The position numbers were made by a program, and so were the translations under genes. This document shows, one piece after another, positions 25,004-32,787 of a DNA stretch of 64,000 nt. This stretch comes from Palsa-504 sp963800415 (GTDB taxonomy: Bacteria > Actinomycetota > Actinomycetes > Streptosporangiales > Streptosporangiaceae), in contig CAWDBS010000062.1 in the NCBI GenBank assembly GCA_963800415.1, positions 1 through 64,000 of the forward strand, in the 5' to 3' direction. Every line of letters begins with the position of its first letter. Within the stretch, counting starts at the first letter, position 1. The notes beneath the pieces are model-generated. The model had not been told where the DNA came from and did not search any database. It was given only the letters and a program-made list of their open reading frames with translations.

Positions 25004-26785
25004 TTACTTGGGGTCGGGATCGGGGTTGCGGCCGCGCCTGGCCAGGAAGCCGAAGTCGCAGCCCTCGTTAGCCTGGGTGATGTGCTCGGTGTACAGAGCG
25101 CCGTAACCCCGCTCGAACTTCGGCTCGGGGGGCCGCCATCGTTCCCGGCGAGTCACCCAGTCCCGTTCGGGAATATCCAGGGACAGTTCGCGGGCCGCCA
25201 CGTCCAGGGTGATGAGGTCCCCCGTCTGGACGAGGGCCAGCGGGCCGCCGGTGAACGCCTCGGGGGCCACGTGCAGCACGCAGGCGCCGTAACTGGTGCC
25301 GCTCATCCGGGCGTCGGAGATCCGCACCATGTCGCGGACGCCCCGCGCTAGCAGGTAGTCGGGAATCGGCAGCATGCCGTACTCGGGCATGCCGGGGCCG
25401 CCCTTCGGCCCGGCGTTGCGCAGCACCAGGACCGAATCGGGCGTGACGTGCAGCGCCGGGTCGTTGATCCGTTCCTGGAGCTCGGAATAGGAGTCGAAGA
25501 CGACCGCGGGGCCGGTGTGCTTGATCAGCCGCGGTTCGGCGGCGATGTGCTTGATGACCGCGCCGTCCGGAGCCAGGTTGCCGCGCAGCACCGCCACCCC
25601 GCCCTCGGCGGCCAGCGCGGTATCGGGCGCGCGGATGACGTCGGAGTTGCGGACGGGTACCTCGGTGATCTTCTCGCCGAACGGACCGCCGGTGACTGTT
25701 ACCCGCTCCAGGTGCAGCGCCCCGGGAACCTTCGCCAGCTGGCCCAGCAGGGCCGGCAGGCCGCCCGCGAAGTAGAAGTCCTCCATCAGGAACGTCCCGC
25801 TCGGCCTGACGTTCGCCAGCCACGGCACCCGGCGCGAGATCGCGTCGAAGTCGTCCAGCGTCAGGCTCACGCCGGCCCGGCTGGCCATCGCGATCAGGTG
25901 GATGAACGCGTTGGTCGAGCCGCCGAGCGCGAGCACGGTGGCCACCGCGTCCTCGAACGCCTCGCGGGTCAGGATCTTGTCCGGAGTGAGGTCCTCCCAG
26001 ACCATGCCGACGATGCGCCGGCCACTGGCCGCCGCCATCCGGTAGTGCGCCGAATCGACCGCCGGGATCGAGGCCATCCCGGGCAGGGTCATGCCGAGGG
26101 CCTCGGCGGCCGAGGTCATCGTCGAGGCGGTCCCCATGGTCATGCAGTGGCCCGGTGACCGGGCGATGCCGGACTCGAGTTCGGCCAGCTCGCAGTCGCC
26201 GACCAGGCCGGCCCGCGCGTCGTCCCAGAACTTCCACACGTCGGTGCCGCTGCCCACCGGCTGGCCGCGGAAGTTGCCGCGCAGCATCGGGCCCGCGGTC
26301 ACGTAGATGACCGGGATGTTCGCGCTGGCCGCGCCCATCAGCAGGGCCGGCGTGGTCTTGTCGCAGCCGCCCATCAGCACCGCGCCGTCCGCCGGGTAGG
26401 AGCGGAGCAGTTCCTCGGTCTCCATCGCCAGCAGGTTGCGGTACATCATCGGGGTCGGCTTCTGGAACGTCTCGCTGAGGGTGGCCACCGGCATCTCGAC
26501 CGGGAAGCCGCCGGCTTCCAGGACGCCGCGCTTGACCTGCTCGGCCCGCTCGCGCAGGTGCATGTGGCAGGGATTCAGCTCGGACCAGGTGTTCAGGATG
26601 GCGATGAGCGGCTTGCCCAGGTGCTCCTCGGCCTGCACGCCGAGCTGGCGCATCCTCGACCGGTGGCCGAACGCCCGCAGGCCCGAGGTGCGCTCGGCGC
26701 CGAACCAGCGGAAGCTGCGCAGCTCCTCCGGCTTCTTCACGGGCGGCTTCTTCACGGGCGGCTTCTTCACGGGCGGCTTCTTCAC
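25004..26785 (-). CDS. Sugar-acid dehydratase of the IlvD/Edd family (L-arabonate/xylonate dehydratase type)
   Basis: 593 aa. Removes water from an aldonic acid to give a 2-keto-3-deoxy acid. Cys73 (NPCH), Cys141 (GGCDKTTP) and Cys214 (PGHCMTMG) have spacings of 68 and 73, which I recall as the spacing of the 2Fe-2S ligands in L-arabinonate dehydratase. SGTSYGACVLHVAPEA lies near the C-terminus. The GTG start (26785) overlaps the preceding TGA as GTGA. The first 18 residues are a Lys/Pro repeat (KKPPV) encoded by a 15-bp tandem repeat that carries further GTG codons, so the exact start is uncertain. The neighbours support a Weimberg-like pathway; glucarate or galactarate input is an alternative. 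Confidence 0.88.
   Translation of the reverse strand: MKKPPVKKPPVKKPPVKKPEELRSFRWFGAERTSGLRAFGHRSRMRQLGVQAEEHLGKPLIAILNTWSELNPCHMHLRERAEQVKRGVLEAGGFPVEMPVATLSETFQKPTPMMYRNLLAMETEELLRSYPADGAVLMGGCDKTTPALLMGAASANIPVIYVTAGPMLRGNFRGQPVGSGTDVWKFWDDARAGLVGDCELAELESGIARSPGHCMTMGTASTMTSAAEALGMTLPGMASIPAVDSAHYRMAAASGRRIVGMVWEDLTPDKILTREAFEDAVATVLALGGSTNAFIHLIAMASRAGVSLTLDDFDAISRRVPWLANVRPSGTFLMEDFYFAGGLPALLGQLAKVPGALHLERVTVTGGPFGEKITEVPVRNSDVIRAPDTALAAEGGVAVLRGNLAPDGAVIKHIAAEPRLIKHTGPAVVFDSYSELQERINDPALHVTPDSVLVLRNAGPKGGPGMPEYGMLPIPDYLLARGVRDMVRISDARMSGTSYGACVLHVAPEAFTGGPLALVQTGDLITLDVAARELSLDIPERDWVTRRERWRPPEPKFERGYGALYTEHITQANEGCDFGFLARRGRNPDPDPK
26730..26785. repeat. 15-bp tandem repeat at the dehydratase start, each unit carrying a GTG codon
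   Basis: Three full units and one partial unit of GTGAAGAAGCCGCCC on the minus strand. Each encodes KKPPV and provides an alternative in-frame GTG. The first GTG overlaps the stop of the upstream gene. Confidence 0.92.
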
Positions 26786-27711
26786 GTCAGGCCCCAGCTC
26801 GCCAGGATGGCGGAGATTTCTTGTTTGATCGGGCCGGGCAGGGGACGGCTCGGCGGGCGGACGTCGGCGCGGCACAGGCCCAGCTGAGCCAGTGCCTCCT
26901 TGACCACGCTCACGTTGTCGGCCGAGGAGTCCGCCAGGCGCAGCTCCTCGAACCGGCGCACGGACTCCCAGACCTTCATCGCGGCGCCGAAATCGTTGGC
27001 GCGCAGCGCGCCGAGCATGGCCAGGGCCAGGCCGGGGCTGACGTTGGCCAGGCCCGAGGTGAAGCCGTGCGCGCCGCACGCCCAGTACGCCGGGGCGGTC
27101 AGCTCGGCCGCGCCGGCCAGCCAGGTGAACCGGTCGATCCCGGCGTCCCTGGCCACCGCGGCGAACGTGCTGGCGTCGCGGACGCCGTACTTGACGCCGA
27201 TGACGTTCGGCGCCCGGTCCGCGAGCGCGGCGATGTGCGCGCCGGTGCGGCGCTCGTCCCGGATGTACAGGACCACGCCCAGGTCGGGGACGGCGCCTGC
27301 GATGGCGGCGTGGTAGTCGACCCATCCTTCCGCCGATACGTAGGGGTGCACCGGCTGGTGGATCATGATCATGCGGGCACCATGGCCCTGAGCGTGCCTG
27401 GCCGCCTCCATCGCGGTGGCGATGTCGTGGCCGACGCCGGCCAGCAACTCGGCCACGGTGTCACGCCCGCTGACGACCTTGGCCGTGGTCTCGACGGCCT
27501 GCCGGGCCTCGGCCTGGCTGAGGGCGTAGAACTCCCCGGTGTTGCCGTTAGGGGCGATGACCGTGATCCTGCCGTCGATCAGGCGCCCGGTCAGCGCGGC
27601 GTAGGTGTCCCAGTCGGGGCTTTGATCGGCGTGCAGCGGCGTGACGGGGACGACGACCGCCGTGGCGAGGGCGCGGCGCAGTTGCCGCGCTTCGGCCGGG
27701 GTAAGGCTCAT
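26782..27711 (-). CDS. DHDPS-family aldolase/dehydratase (2-keto-3-deoxy sugar acid dehydratase type)
   Basis: 309 aa TIM-barrel protein. The Schiff-base lysine is in NVIGVKYGVRDAS and the catalytic tyrosine in GVVLYIRDERRT. The substrate loop PNGNTGEFYALS replaces the GTTGE motif of DapA, as in 5-dehydro-4-deoxyglucarate or 2-keto-3-deoxyarabonate dehydratases. Between an IlvD-type dehydratase and a ketoglutarate-semialdehyde dehydrogenase, the role is to dehydrate a 2-keto-3-deoxy acid to the semialdehyde. The ATG overlaps the regulator's TGA as ATGA, and its own TGA overlaps the next GTG. Confidence 0.88.
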   Translation of the reverse strand: MSLTPAEARQLRRALATAVVVPVTPLHADQSPDWDTYAALTGRLIDGRITVIAPNGNTGEFYALSQAEARQAVETTAKVVSGRDTVAELLAGVGHDIATAMEAARHAQGHGARMIMIHQPVHPYVSAEGWVDYHAAIAGAVPDLGVVLYIRDERRTGAHIAALADRAPNVIGVKYGVRDASTFAAVARDAGIDRFTWLAGAAELTAPAYWACGAHGFTSGLANVSPGLALAMLGALRANDFGAAMKVWESVRRFEELRLADSSADNVSVVKEALAQLGLCRADVRPPSRPLPGPIKQEISAILASWGLT

Positions 27712-28439
27712 GGGTGCTTCTCCTGCGCTTGTGCCGGGAAATTTCGTCCGACGAAAGAGGTGATGTGGCCGCTCAGCAGGGCGGCGGCGCGCTGGGCGTC
27801 GCCGTTTTCCACAGCCTGGAGCACGGCCCGGTGTTCGGCTGCTTCGTGCTCCCAGCTCGGGTGGGCGAGCCAGTCGGGTTCGTGGCGCCAGGCCGCCGCG
27901 CTGACCAGGGCGGTCTGGTCGCGCAGGTCATCGAGCATCCGCACCAGCAGCGGGTTGCCGCAGCCGGCGTACAGCTCACGGTGGAAGTCACGGTTAGCCA
28001 GGCTGCGCTCGGCCTGGTCGCGGGCGCTGTCGGCCCGGGTCAGGGCCTGGTGCGCGGACTGCCAGTCGTGGCCCCTGGTTACCGCGCGGGCCAGCGCCTC
28101 GGGCTCGAGCAGCAGGCGGGCGTCGTACACGTGCCTGGCCTGCTCGTCGTCGACGACGCGGACGACCGCGCCCTTGTACGGGTTCATGGTCACCAGGCCC
28201 GCGCCGGCCAGCGTCTTCAGCGCCTCGCGCACCGGGGTCTTGGACACCCCCAGCACTTCGGCCAGGTCGGTCTCGACCAGCGCCTGGCCAGGCCTGAGCT
28301 CGCCGGCCAGGATCGCGTGCTTGATCGCCTCGAGTACCGCGACCGTCCGGGACGGGAGCGCGCCCGCCGCCCCGGTCAGGAACGCGGGGCTCGGAGCCCG
28401 GGAAGCTTCGGGCGCGGAAACGCGTGGAGTAGACACCAT
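27708..28439 (-). CDS. GntR-family regulator with FCD domain (sugar-acid operon regulator)
   Basis: 243 aa from ATG 28439 (MVSTPRVSAP). The winged-helix domain has AIKHAILAGELRPGQALVETDLAEVLGVSKTPVREALKTLAGAGLV. The all-helical FCD ligand domain follows with typical metal/ligand residues (FHRELYAGCGNPLL, HRAVLQAVENGD). It is the first gene of the operon for the dehydratases, so it probably represses them and responds to a sugar acid. An upstream frame extension to 28574 exists but is compositionally unlike coding sequence and was not used. Confidence 0.9.
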   Translation of the reverse strand: MVSTPRVSAPEASRAPSPAFLTGAAGALPSRTVAVLEAIKHAILAGELRPGQALVETDLAEVLGVSKTPVREALKTLAGAGLVTMNPYKGAVVRVVDDEQARHVYDARLLLEPEALARAVTRGHDWQSAHQALTRADSARDQAERSLANRDFHRELYAGCGNPLLVRMLDDLRDQTALVSAAAWRHEPDWLAHPSWEHEAAEHRAVLQAVENGDAQRAAALLSGHITSFVGRNFPAQAQEKHP

Positions 28440-28564
28440 GTATCGCATCTCGTATATGACCGGTCTCGAGCGTAAGCCGCGCCGGGTCGATGCGTCAATG
28501 CGCGGCCTGCGGGGCCTTCCGTGCGCCCGCGCGCCTTGGGTGACTGCATTCCCGGAAAGGTCTT

Positions 28565-28620
28565 CCATGATCACGAAGAGTTCGGTACTTTTTTCGATAC
28601 CAAAGCCGTCACGATCATGG
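28565..28620. promoter_or_regulatory. Inverted repeats upstream of the GntR/sugar-acid operon
   Basis: CCATGATC (28565-28572) pairs with GATCATGG (28613-28620). Inside lies GGTAC-N8-ATACC-like symmetry (28584-28601). Either could be an operator for the divergent region. The rest of the 409-bp gap (28440-28848) holds no gene I can support, only the TGAGGAG ribosome site at 28837-28843. Confidence 0.4.
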
Positions 28621-28848
28621 CGGCGGAGGGCGGCCCCCGAATTGGTTAAGCTGGGCTTAGCACGTGGTTGCGTCTAGGGTTCCGCCGGGTGTCCGTCAGG
28701 CAAAACGACAATCAGGGCGGCCGGGGCTGGACCGAGCGGCGCCGTGACCTGGCTGAACCGGCGGGCAGGCAGCAGCCAGGGAAGCCGGGGAACACCTGAC
28801 GGGATAGAAGCCCTGAGGGCTCCTGTTCAGCCTGCCTGAGGAGCCCCG

Positions 28849-29742
28849 TTGGACCCGTCGACCACCCTCTCGCTCACTGTCACCTTCGCGGTGCTCGTCG
28901 CCGCCGTCACGCACGCGATCTGGAACGCGATCGCGCACGGCATCAAGGACCAGACGCTCGCCTTCGCGCTGATCGGCGTGGGCGGCATCGTGATCGGGAT
29001 CCCGCTGGTCATCGTGGCCGCCATGCCCCGGGCCGACTGCTGGTGGTACCTGCTCGGCTCGGTCGCGATTCACGTCTTCTACAACCTGCTGCTGATGCGG
29101 TGCTACCGGCTGGGCGAGTTCGGCCAGGTCTACCCGCTGGCCCGGGGCACCTCGCCGCTGGTGGTAACGATCCTGGCGGCGATCTTCGTACACGAGCACC
29201 TGGCACTGCCCCAGGTGGCAGGGATCCTCGTGGTGTCCGCGGGGCTGGCCGTGCTGGTTCTCGCGGGCCGCCGTCCGCGCCCCGCGGGGGGGTCTGGGGG
29301 GGTCGTCCCCCCTGGCATGCAGCGCGCGGCCCTCCTAGCCGCCGTCGGCACCGGGCTGACCATCGCCGCCTACACAACCGTCGACGGCGTGGGGGTGCGG
29401 CTGTCGGCCAGCCCGGTCGGCTACATCGGCTGGCTGATGCTGCTGGAGAGCCTCTGCGTGCCGATGTTCGCCCTGGCCCGGCGGCGTGACGTGCTGCTGA
29501 AGCAGCGACCGCGCATCCTGTTGGCCGGCCTGGCCGCCGGGGCGCTGAGCGTGCTCGCCTACGGCCTGGTGCTGTGGGCGCAGACTCGCGGCGCGCTGGC
29601 CCCGATCGCCGCGCTCCGCGAGACGAGCGTCATCTTCGGCGCCATCATCGCGACACTGGTCTTCCGGGAGCCGTTCGGCCGCACCCGCATTGCCGCCACC
29701 GTGCTGGTCGCGGCGGGCATCGTGCTGGTGAACGTCAGCTAG
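28849..29742 (+). CDS. EamA/DMT-superfamily transporter
   Basis: 297 aa with about ten transmembrane helices in two EamA repeats. The first ends LVVTILAAIFVHEHLALPQVAGILVVSAGLAVLVLAG; the second ends TSVIFGAIIATLVFREPFGRTRIAATVLVAAGIVLVNVS. Start is TTG 28849 with TGAGGAG five bases upstream. The loop between repeats is encoded by a hairpin-forming poly-G/poly-C stretch (29284-29311). Such carriers export or import metabolites, often amino acids or sugars. It is divergent from the sugar-acid operon, so it may be linked, but this is only positional. Confidence 0.85.
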   Translation: MDPSTTLSLTVTFAVLVAAVTHAIWNAIAHGIKDQTLAFALIGVGGIVIGIPLVIVAAMPRADCWWYLLGSVAIHVFYNLLLMRCYRLGEFGQVYPLARGTSPLVVTILAAIFVHEHLALPQVAGILVVSAGLAVLVLAGRRPRPAGGSGGVVPPGMQRAALLAAVGTGLTIAAYTTVDGVGVRLSASPVGYIGWLMLLESLCVPMFALARRRDVLLKQRPRILLAGLAAGALSVLAYGLVLWAQTRGALAPIAALRETSVIFGAIIATLVFREPFGRTRIAATVLVAAGIVLVNVS

Positions 29743-29748
29743 CGAACG

Positions 29749-29880
29749 TCAGCCGGGCGTGGGAAAGGCGAGGGGCTGGCCGGTTTCGAGCAGGCTCTTC
29801 AGGCTGGACAAGATCATCGGCCAGCCGCTGGTGACGATGCGGCAGAACGGGTCGCCTTCCTCGAGGTCACTGTGCCGGGT
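29749..29880 (-). pseudogene. C-terminal remnant of an SRPBCC/AHSA1-like protein
   Basis: The last 40 or so residues read HSDLEEGDPFCRIVTSGWPMILSSLKSLLETGQPLAFPTPG, which matches the C-terminal helix of AHSA1/SRPBCC proteins (GWPxxLSSLKxLLETGxPL). No start codon, and none of the preceding beta-sheet domain, is present upstream. A hairpin (29893-29925) and the nitrilase leader lie there instead. The gene appears to have been lost by deletion. Confidence 0.55.
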
Positions 29881-29892
29881 CCCGGACATGGG

Positions 29893-29925
29893 GGTGCCCG
29901 GCGGCGCAGGGTTCCGCCGGGCACC
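29893..29925. terminator. Strong hairpin between the EamA transporter and nitrilase-like genes
   Basis: GGTGCCCGGCGG (29893-29904) and CCGCCGGGCACC (29914-29925) form a perfect 12-bp stem with a 9-base loop, downstream of the EamA gene. Confidence 0.7.
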
Positions 29926-30088
29926 GGACCGATGGGGTCTAGTCGGCCTCTTCCTACCCAGGGGAACGGCCTGAATGCGGATACGGGTCGAAAATGCTGC
30001 CCCATGTAAGCAATACGTCACAACTTGGAATCAATAGTCACACCCGTCACCCGGCCACCGCGGTCGCTGGTCCGGTTCGTCCAGTCGT

Positions 30089-31105
30089 ATGATCCACGCA
30101 GGGAGGCTGCCGAGCGAGCACATCTCGCACCTGATCAAGGCGGCCTCGTGGCTGTCCAGCCTGGACCTGCCGGTGCGGCTGATCGCCATCCCGGAGGGCG
30201 CCCTGCAGGGCTTCAACGACGAGGTGCTCGACCTCGATCACGAGACGTTCGCCCGGGAGTGCGCGATCGACGTGCCCGGTCCGGAAACGGACGCGCTCGG
30301 CGCGCTGGCGCGGCAGTGGAACGCGTTCGTGATGGGCCAGGCCAAGGCGCGGCACCCGGAGTTTCCCGGCCGCTTCTTCAACATCGGTTTCGTGCTCAGC
30401 CCGGACGGCGACGTGATCCTGCGGCATCACAAGGTGGTGCCGCTGCTCCCCGTCGAGCATTCGGTGACACCGCACAACGTGTGGGACAAGTGGATCGAGT
30501 TGTACGGCCGCAACCTGGACGCGTTCTACCCGGTAGCCGACACCGAGATCGGCCGGCTGGGGTTCCTGATGGCCAACGAGGGCTCGTACCCGGAGAACGC
30601 CCGGGGCCTGGCCATGAACGGCGCCGAGGTGGTGTACCGGGGTCCCTACCCGCACCCGCACGTCGGCAACGGGCTGTTCGAGGTGCAGAACCGCGCCCGG
30701 GCGCTGGACAACAACTTCTACCTGATCGCCTGCAACGTCGGCACCTATTACCTGCACACGGACTCCGACGTGCCGATCGACACATTCGGCGGCGGCTCGG
30801 CGGTGATCGACTACCGGGGGCTGATCATCGGGCGGCACGACTACAGCGCCGGATCCTCCTGGGTCGCCGGGACCATCGACGTCGGAGCGCTGCGCAAGTT
30901 CCGGGCCAGCGCGCAGTGGGACAACTGGATCAAGGACCTGACCACCGAGCAGTACCAGCTCATCTACGAAGAGCCCATCTACCCCAAGAACCTCTACCTG
31001 GACCGCGCCCCGTACACGCACGGCGAGTATCGCCGCGAGGTCATCGACCGGCAGATCGAGCTCATGCACGAGCGCGACGTCTGGCGCCGCCCGGACAAGG
31101 GCTGA
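30089..31105 (+). CDS. Nitrilase-superfamily protein lacking the catalytic cysteine
   Basis: 338 aa as called. The superfamily Glu and Lys are present (Glu36 in IAIPEGALQG; Lys115 in LRHHKVVPLL). At the nucleophile position the sequence is LGFLMANEGSYPENARGLAMNGAEVV, where aliphatic amidases and formamidases have ICDDGNYPE. Ala162 (codon 30572-30574) stands in for Cys. The family's GNGLFEVQNRARALDNNFY and TFGGGSAVIDYRG segments are intact. The N-terminus seems short: the first beta-strand is missing and no ribosome site precedes ATG 30089, so the true start may lie upstream. It is probably non-catalytic, or uses different chemistry. Confidence 0.78.
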   Translation: MIHAGRLPSEHISHLIKAASWLSSLDLPVRLIAIPEGALQGFNDEVLDLDHETFARECAIDVPGPETDALGALARQWNAFVMGQAKARHPEFPGRFFNIGFVLSPDGDVILRHHKVVPLLPVEHSVTPHNVWDKWIELYGRNLDAFYPVADTEIGRLGFLMANEGSYPENARGLAMNGAEVVYRGPYPHPHVGNGLFEVQNRARALDNNFYLIACNVGTYYLHTDSDVPIDTFGGGSAVIDYRGLIIGRHDYSAGSSWVAGTIDVGALRKFRASAQWDNWIKDLTTEQYQLIYEEPIYPKNLYLDRAPYTHGEYRREVIDRQIELMHERDVWRRPDKG

Positions 31106-31120
31106 GCCCGGGCGGCGCGG

Positions 31121-31179
31121 ACCGGATCGATGTGACATCGTGCCGGCTATTACCGGATCGATGTCACATCGTGCCGGCT
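31121..31179. repeat. Two 28-bp direct repeats, each centred on a palindrome
   Basis: Copies at 31121-31148 and 31152-31179 differ by one base. Each contains CGATGT-S-ACATCG (31127-31139 and 31158-31170), a 13-bp palindrome, flanked by CCGG. They lie between convergent genes and could be bidirectional terminators or protein sites. Confidence 0.8.
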
Positions 31180-31203
31180 GGAACGTAATCGATGGGTGTT
31201 ACG

Positions 31204-32637
31204 TCAGCTGCCGATGTAGCTCATGACGTGCTTGATGCGGGTGTAATCCTCGAAGCCGTACATGGACAGGTCCTTGCCGTAACCGGAGTGCTTGAAGCCG
31301 CCGTGCGGCATCTCGGCCACGATCGGGATGTGGGTATTGATCCACACCGCGCCGAAGTCCAGGCGCTTGGCCATCCGCATCGCGCGGCCGTGGTCCCTCG
31401 TCCACACGCTCGAGGCCAGCCCGTACTTGACGCCATTGGCCCAGCGGACCGCCTCGTCCTCGTCGGTGAACCGCTGGACGGTGATGACCGGGCCGAAGAT
31501 CTCGTCCTGGATCATCTCGTCGTCCTGCTGCAGCCCGGAAATCACGGTGGGCGCGTACAGGTAGCCGCGCTCCCCCACCCGGTGGCCGCCGGCCACCACC
31601 TCGGCGTGCGACGGCGTGCGCCCCACCATGCCCTCGACCCGGGCCAGCTGGTTCGGGTTGTTCAGCGGGCCGAAGTAGGCGTCGGGCACGTCGAGCCCGC
31701 CGGTCGTGGTGTTGTTGGCCTGCTCGGCCAGCGCCGCGGTCAGGTCGGCGGCGACGCCTGGCCCGGCCAGCACCCGGGTCGCGGCGGTGCAGTCCTGCCC
31801 GGCGTTGAAGTAGCCGGCCCCGGCGATGCCCTCCGCGGTGGCCGCCACGTCGGCGTCGTCGAACACGACGACAGGCGCCTTTCCGCCCAGCTCGAGGTGG
31901 ACTCGCTTGAGGTCGTCGGCGGCCGTCCGGGCCACCTCCATGCCGGCCCGCACCGACCCGGTGATCGACACCATGCTCGGCGTGGGGTGCGAGATGAGCT
32001 GGCGGCCGGTGTCGCGGTCACCGCAGATGACGTTGAACACGCCGGGCGGCAGGAACTCGGCCGCGATCTCGGCCATCAGCAGCGTGGACACCGGCGTGGT
32101 GTCGGAGGGCTTGAGCACGACCGTGTTGCCCGCCGCGATGGCCGGCGCGAACTTCCAGACCGCCATCATCATCGGGTAGTTCCACGGGGTCACCTGGGCG
32201 CACACGCCGATCGGCTCGCGCCGGATCATCGAGGTGTGATCCTTCATGTACTCACCCGCGCTGCGGCCCTCGAGCACCCGGGCGGCGCCGGCGAAGAACC
32301 TGATCTGGTCTACCGCGGGCGGGATCTCCTCCGAGGTGGTCAGCGCGACCGGCTTGCCGGTGTTGCGGGTCTCGGCCTCGACGATGTCGTCGGCGTGTTT
32401 CTCCATCGCGTCGGCGAACCTGAGCAGGGCCAGGCTCCGCTCGGACGGGGTGCTGTCCCGCCATCCCCCGAACGCGTTCGCCGCGGCCTGCATGGCCGCG
32501 TCCACGTCCTGGCGGCTGGATACCGGGGCATGCGCGTAGACCTCACCGGTACTGGGGTCGATTACATCACTGGTACGTCCGTCGCTGGCGTCGACGAATT
32601 TTCCGTTTACGAAGTTCTGCAGCGTGCGGTCTGTCAT
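31204..32637 (-). CDS. Gamma-aminobutyraldehyde dehydrogenase-type aldehyde dehydrogenase
   Basis: 477 aa, full length. It oxidises an aminoaldehyde to the amino acid with NAD. Motifs: TPWNYPMMMAVWKFAPAIAAGN, SITGSVRAGMEVA, HLELGGKAPVVVFDDAD (general-base Glu) and YFNAGQDCTAATR (nucleophile). YFNAGQDCTA is characteristic of the PatD/betaine-aldehyde group. It is divergent from an Lrp regulator and a class-III aminotransferase, so the three probably form a polyamine or GABA-producing catabolic unit in which transamination makes the aldehyde. Confidence 0.9.
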   Translation of the reverse strand: MTDRTLQNFVNGKFVDASDGRTSDVIDPSTGEVYAHAPVSSRQDVDAAMQAAANAFGGWRDSTPSERSLALLRFADAMEKHADDIVEAETRNTGKPVALTTSEEIPPAVDQIRFFAGAARVLEGRSAGEYMKDHTSMIRREPIGVCAQVTPWNYPMMMAVWKFAPAIAAGNTVVLKPSDTTPVSTLLMAEIAAEFLPPGVFNVICGDRDTGRQLISHPTPSMVSITGSVRAGMEVARTAADDLKRVHLELGGKAPVVVFDDADVAATAEGIAGAGYFNAGQDCTAATRVLAGPGVAADLTAALAEQANNTTTGGLDVPDAYFGPLNNPNQLARVEGMVGRTPSHAEVVAGGHRVGERGYLYAPTVISGLQQDDEMIQDEIFGPVITVQRFTDEDEAVRWANGVKYGLASSVWTRDHGRAMRMAKRLDFGAVWINTHIPIVAEMPHGGFKHSGYGKDLSMYGFEDYTRIKHVMSYIGS

Positions 32638-32662
32638 CCCGCGCCTCCATCCGCCGGATCAG

Positions 32663-32686
32663 TCTCTGCGACGAGCTTCGCAGAGA
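32663..32686. promoter_or_regulatory. Inverted repeat TCTCTGCG-N8-CGCAGAGA
   Basis: A perfect 8-bp inverted repeat in the divergent promoter region between the aldehyde dehydrogenase and Lrp genes, 26 bp before the dehydrogenase start. A candidate operator for the Lrp-type regulator or a leader hairpin of the dehydrogenase mRNA. Confidence 0.5.
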
Positions 32687-32729
32687 TGGACTATCTACAC
32701 AAGTGATTCAGTTGCTATCTTTACTTATA

Positions 32730-32754
32730 CCTACGAAATCAGTTGACTCGTAGG
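32730..32754. promoter_or_regulatory. Inverted repeat CCTACGA-N11-TCGTAGG
   Basis: A perfect 7-bp inverted repeat with 11-base spacing, 33 bp before the Lrp start. Size and spacing fit Lrp/AsnC-type sites. The AT-rich stretch just before it (32701-32729) would suit a promoter. Confidence 0.5.
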
Positions 32755-32787
32755 CGGCACAACCTCAGCCCGGGAAGGAGACGGCGG

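Noticed and set aside
31121..31179. CRISPR or insertion-sequence ends
   Set aside because: There are only two copies 3 bp apart, with no cas gene, transposase or target-site duplication.
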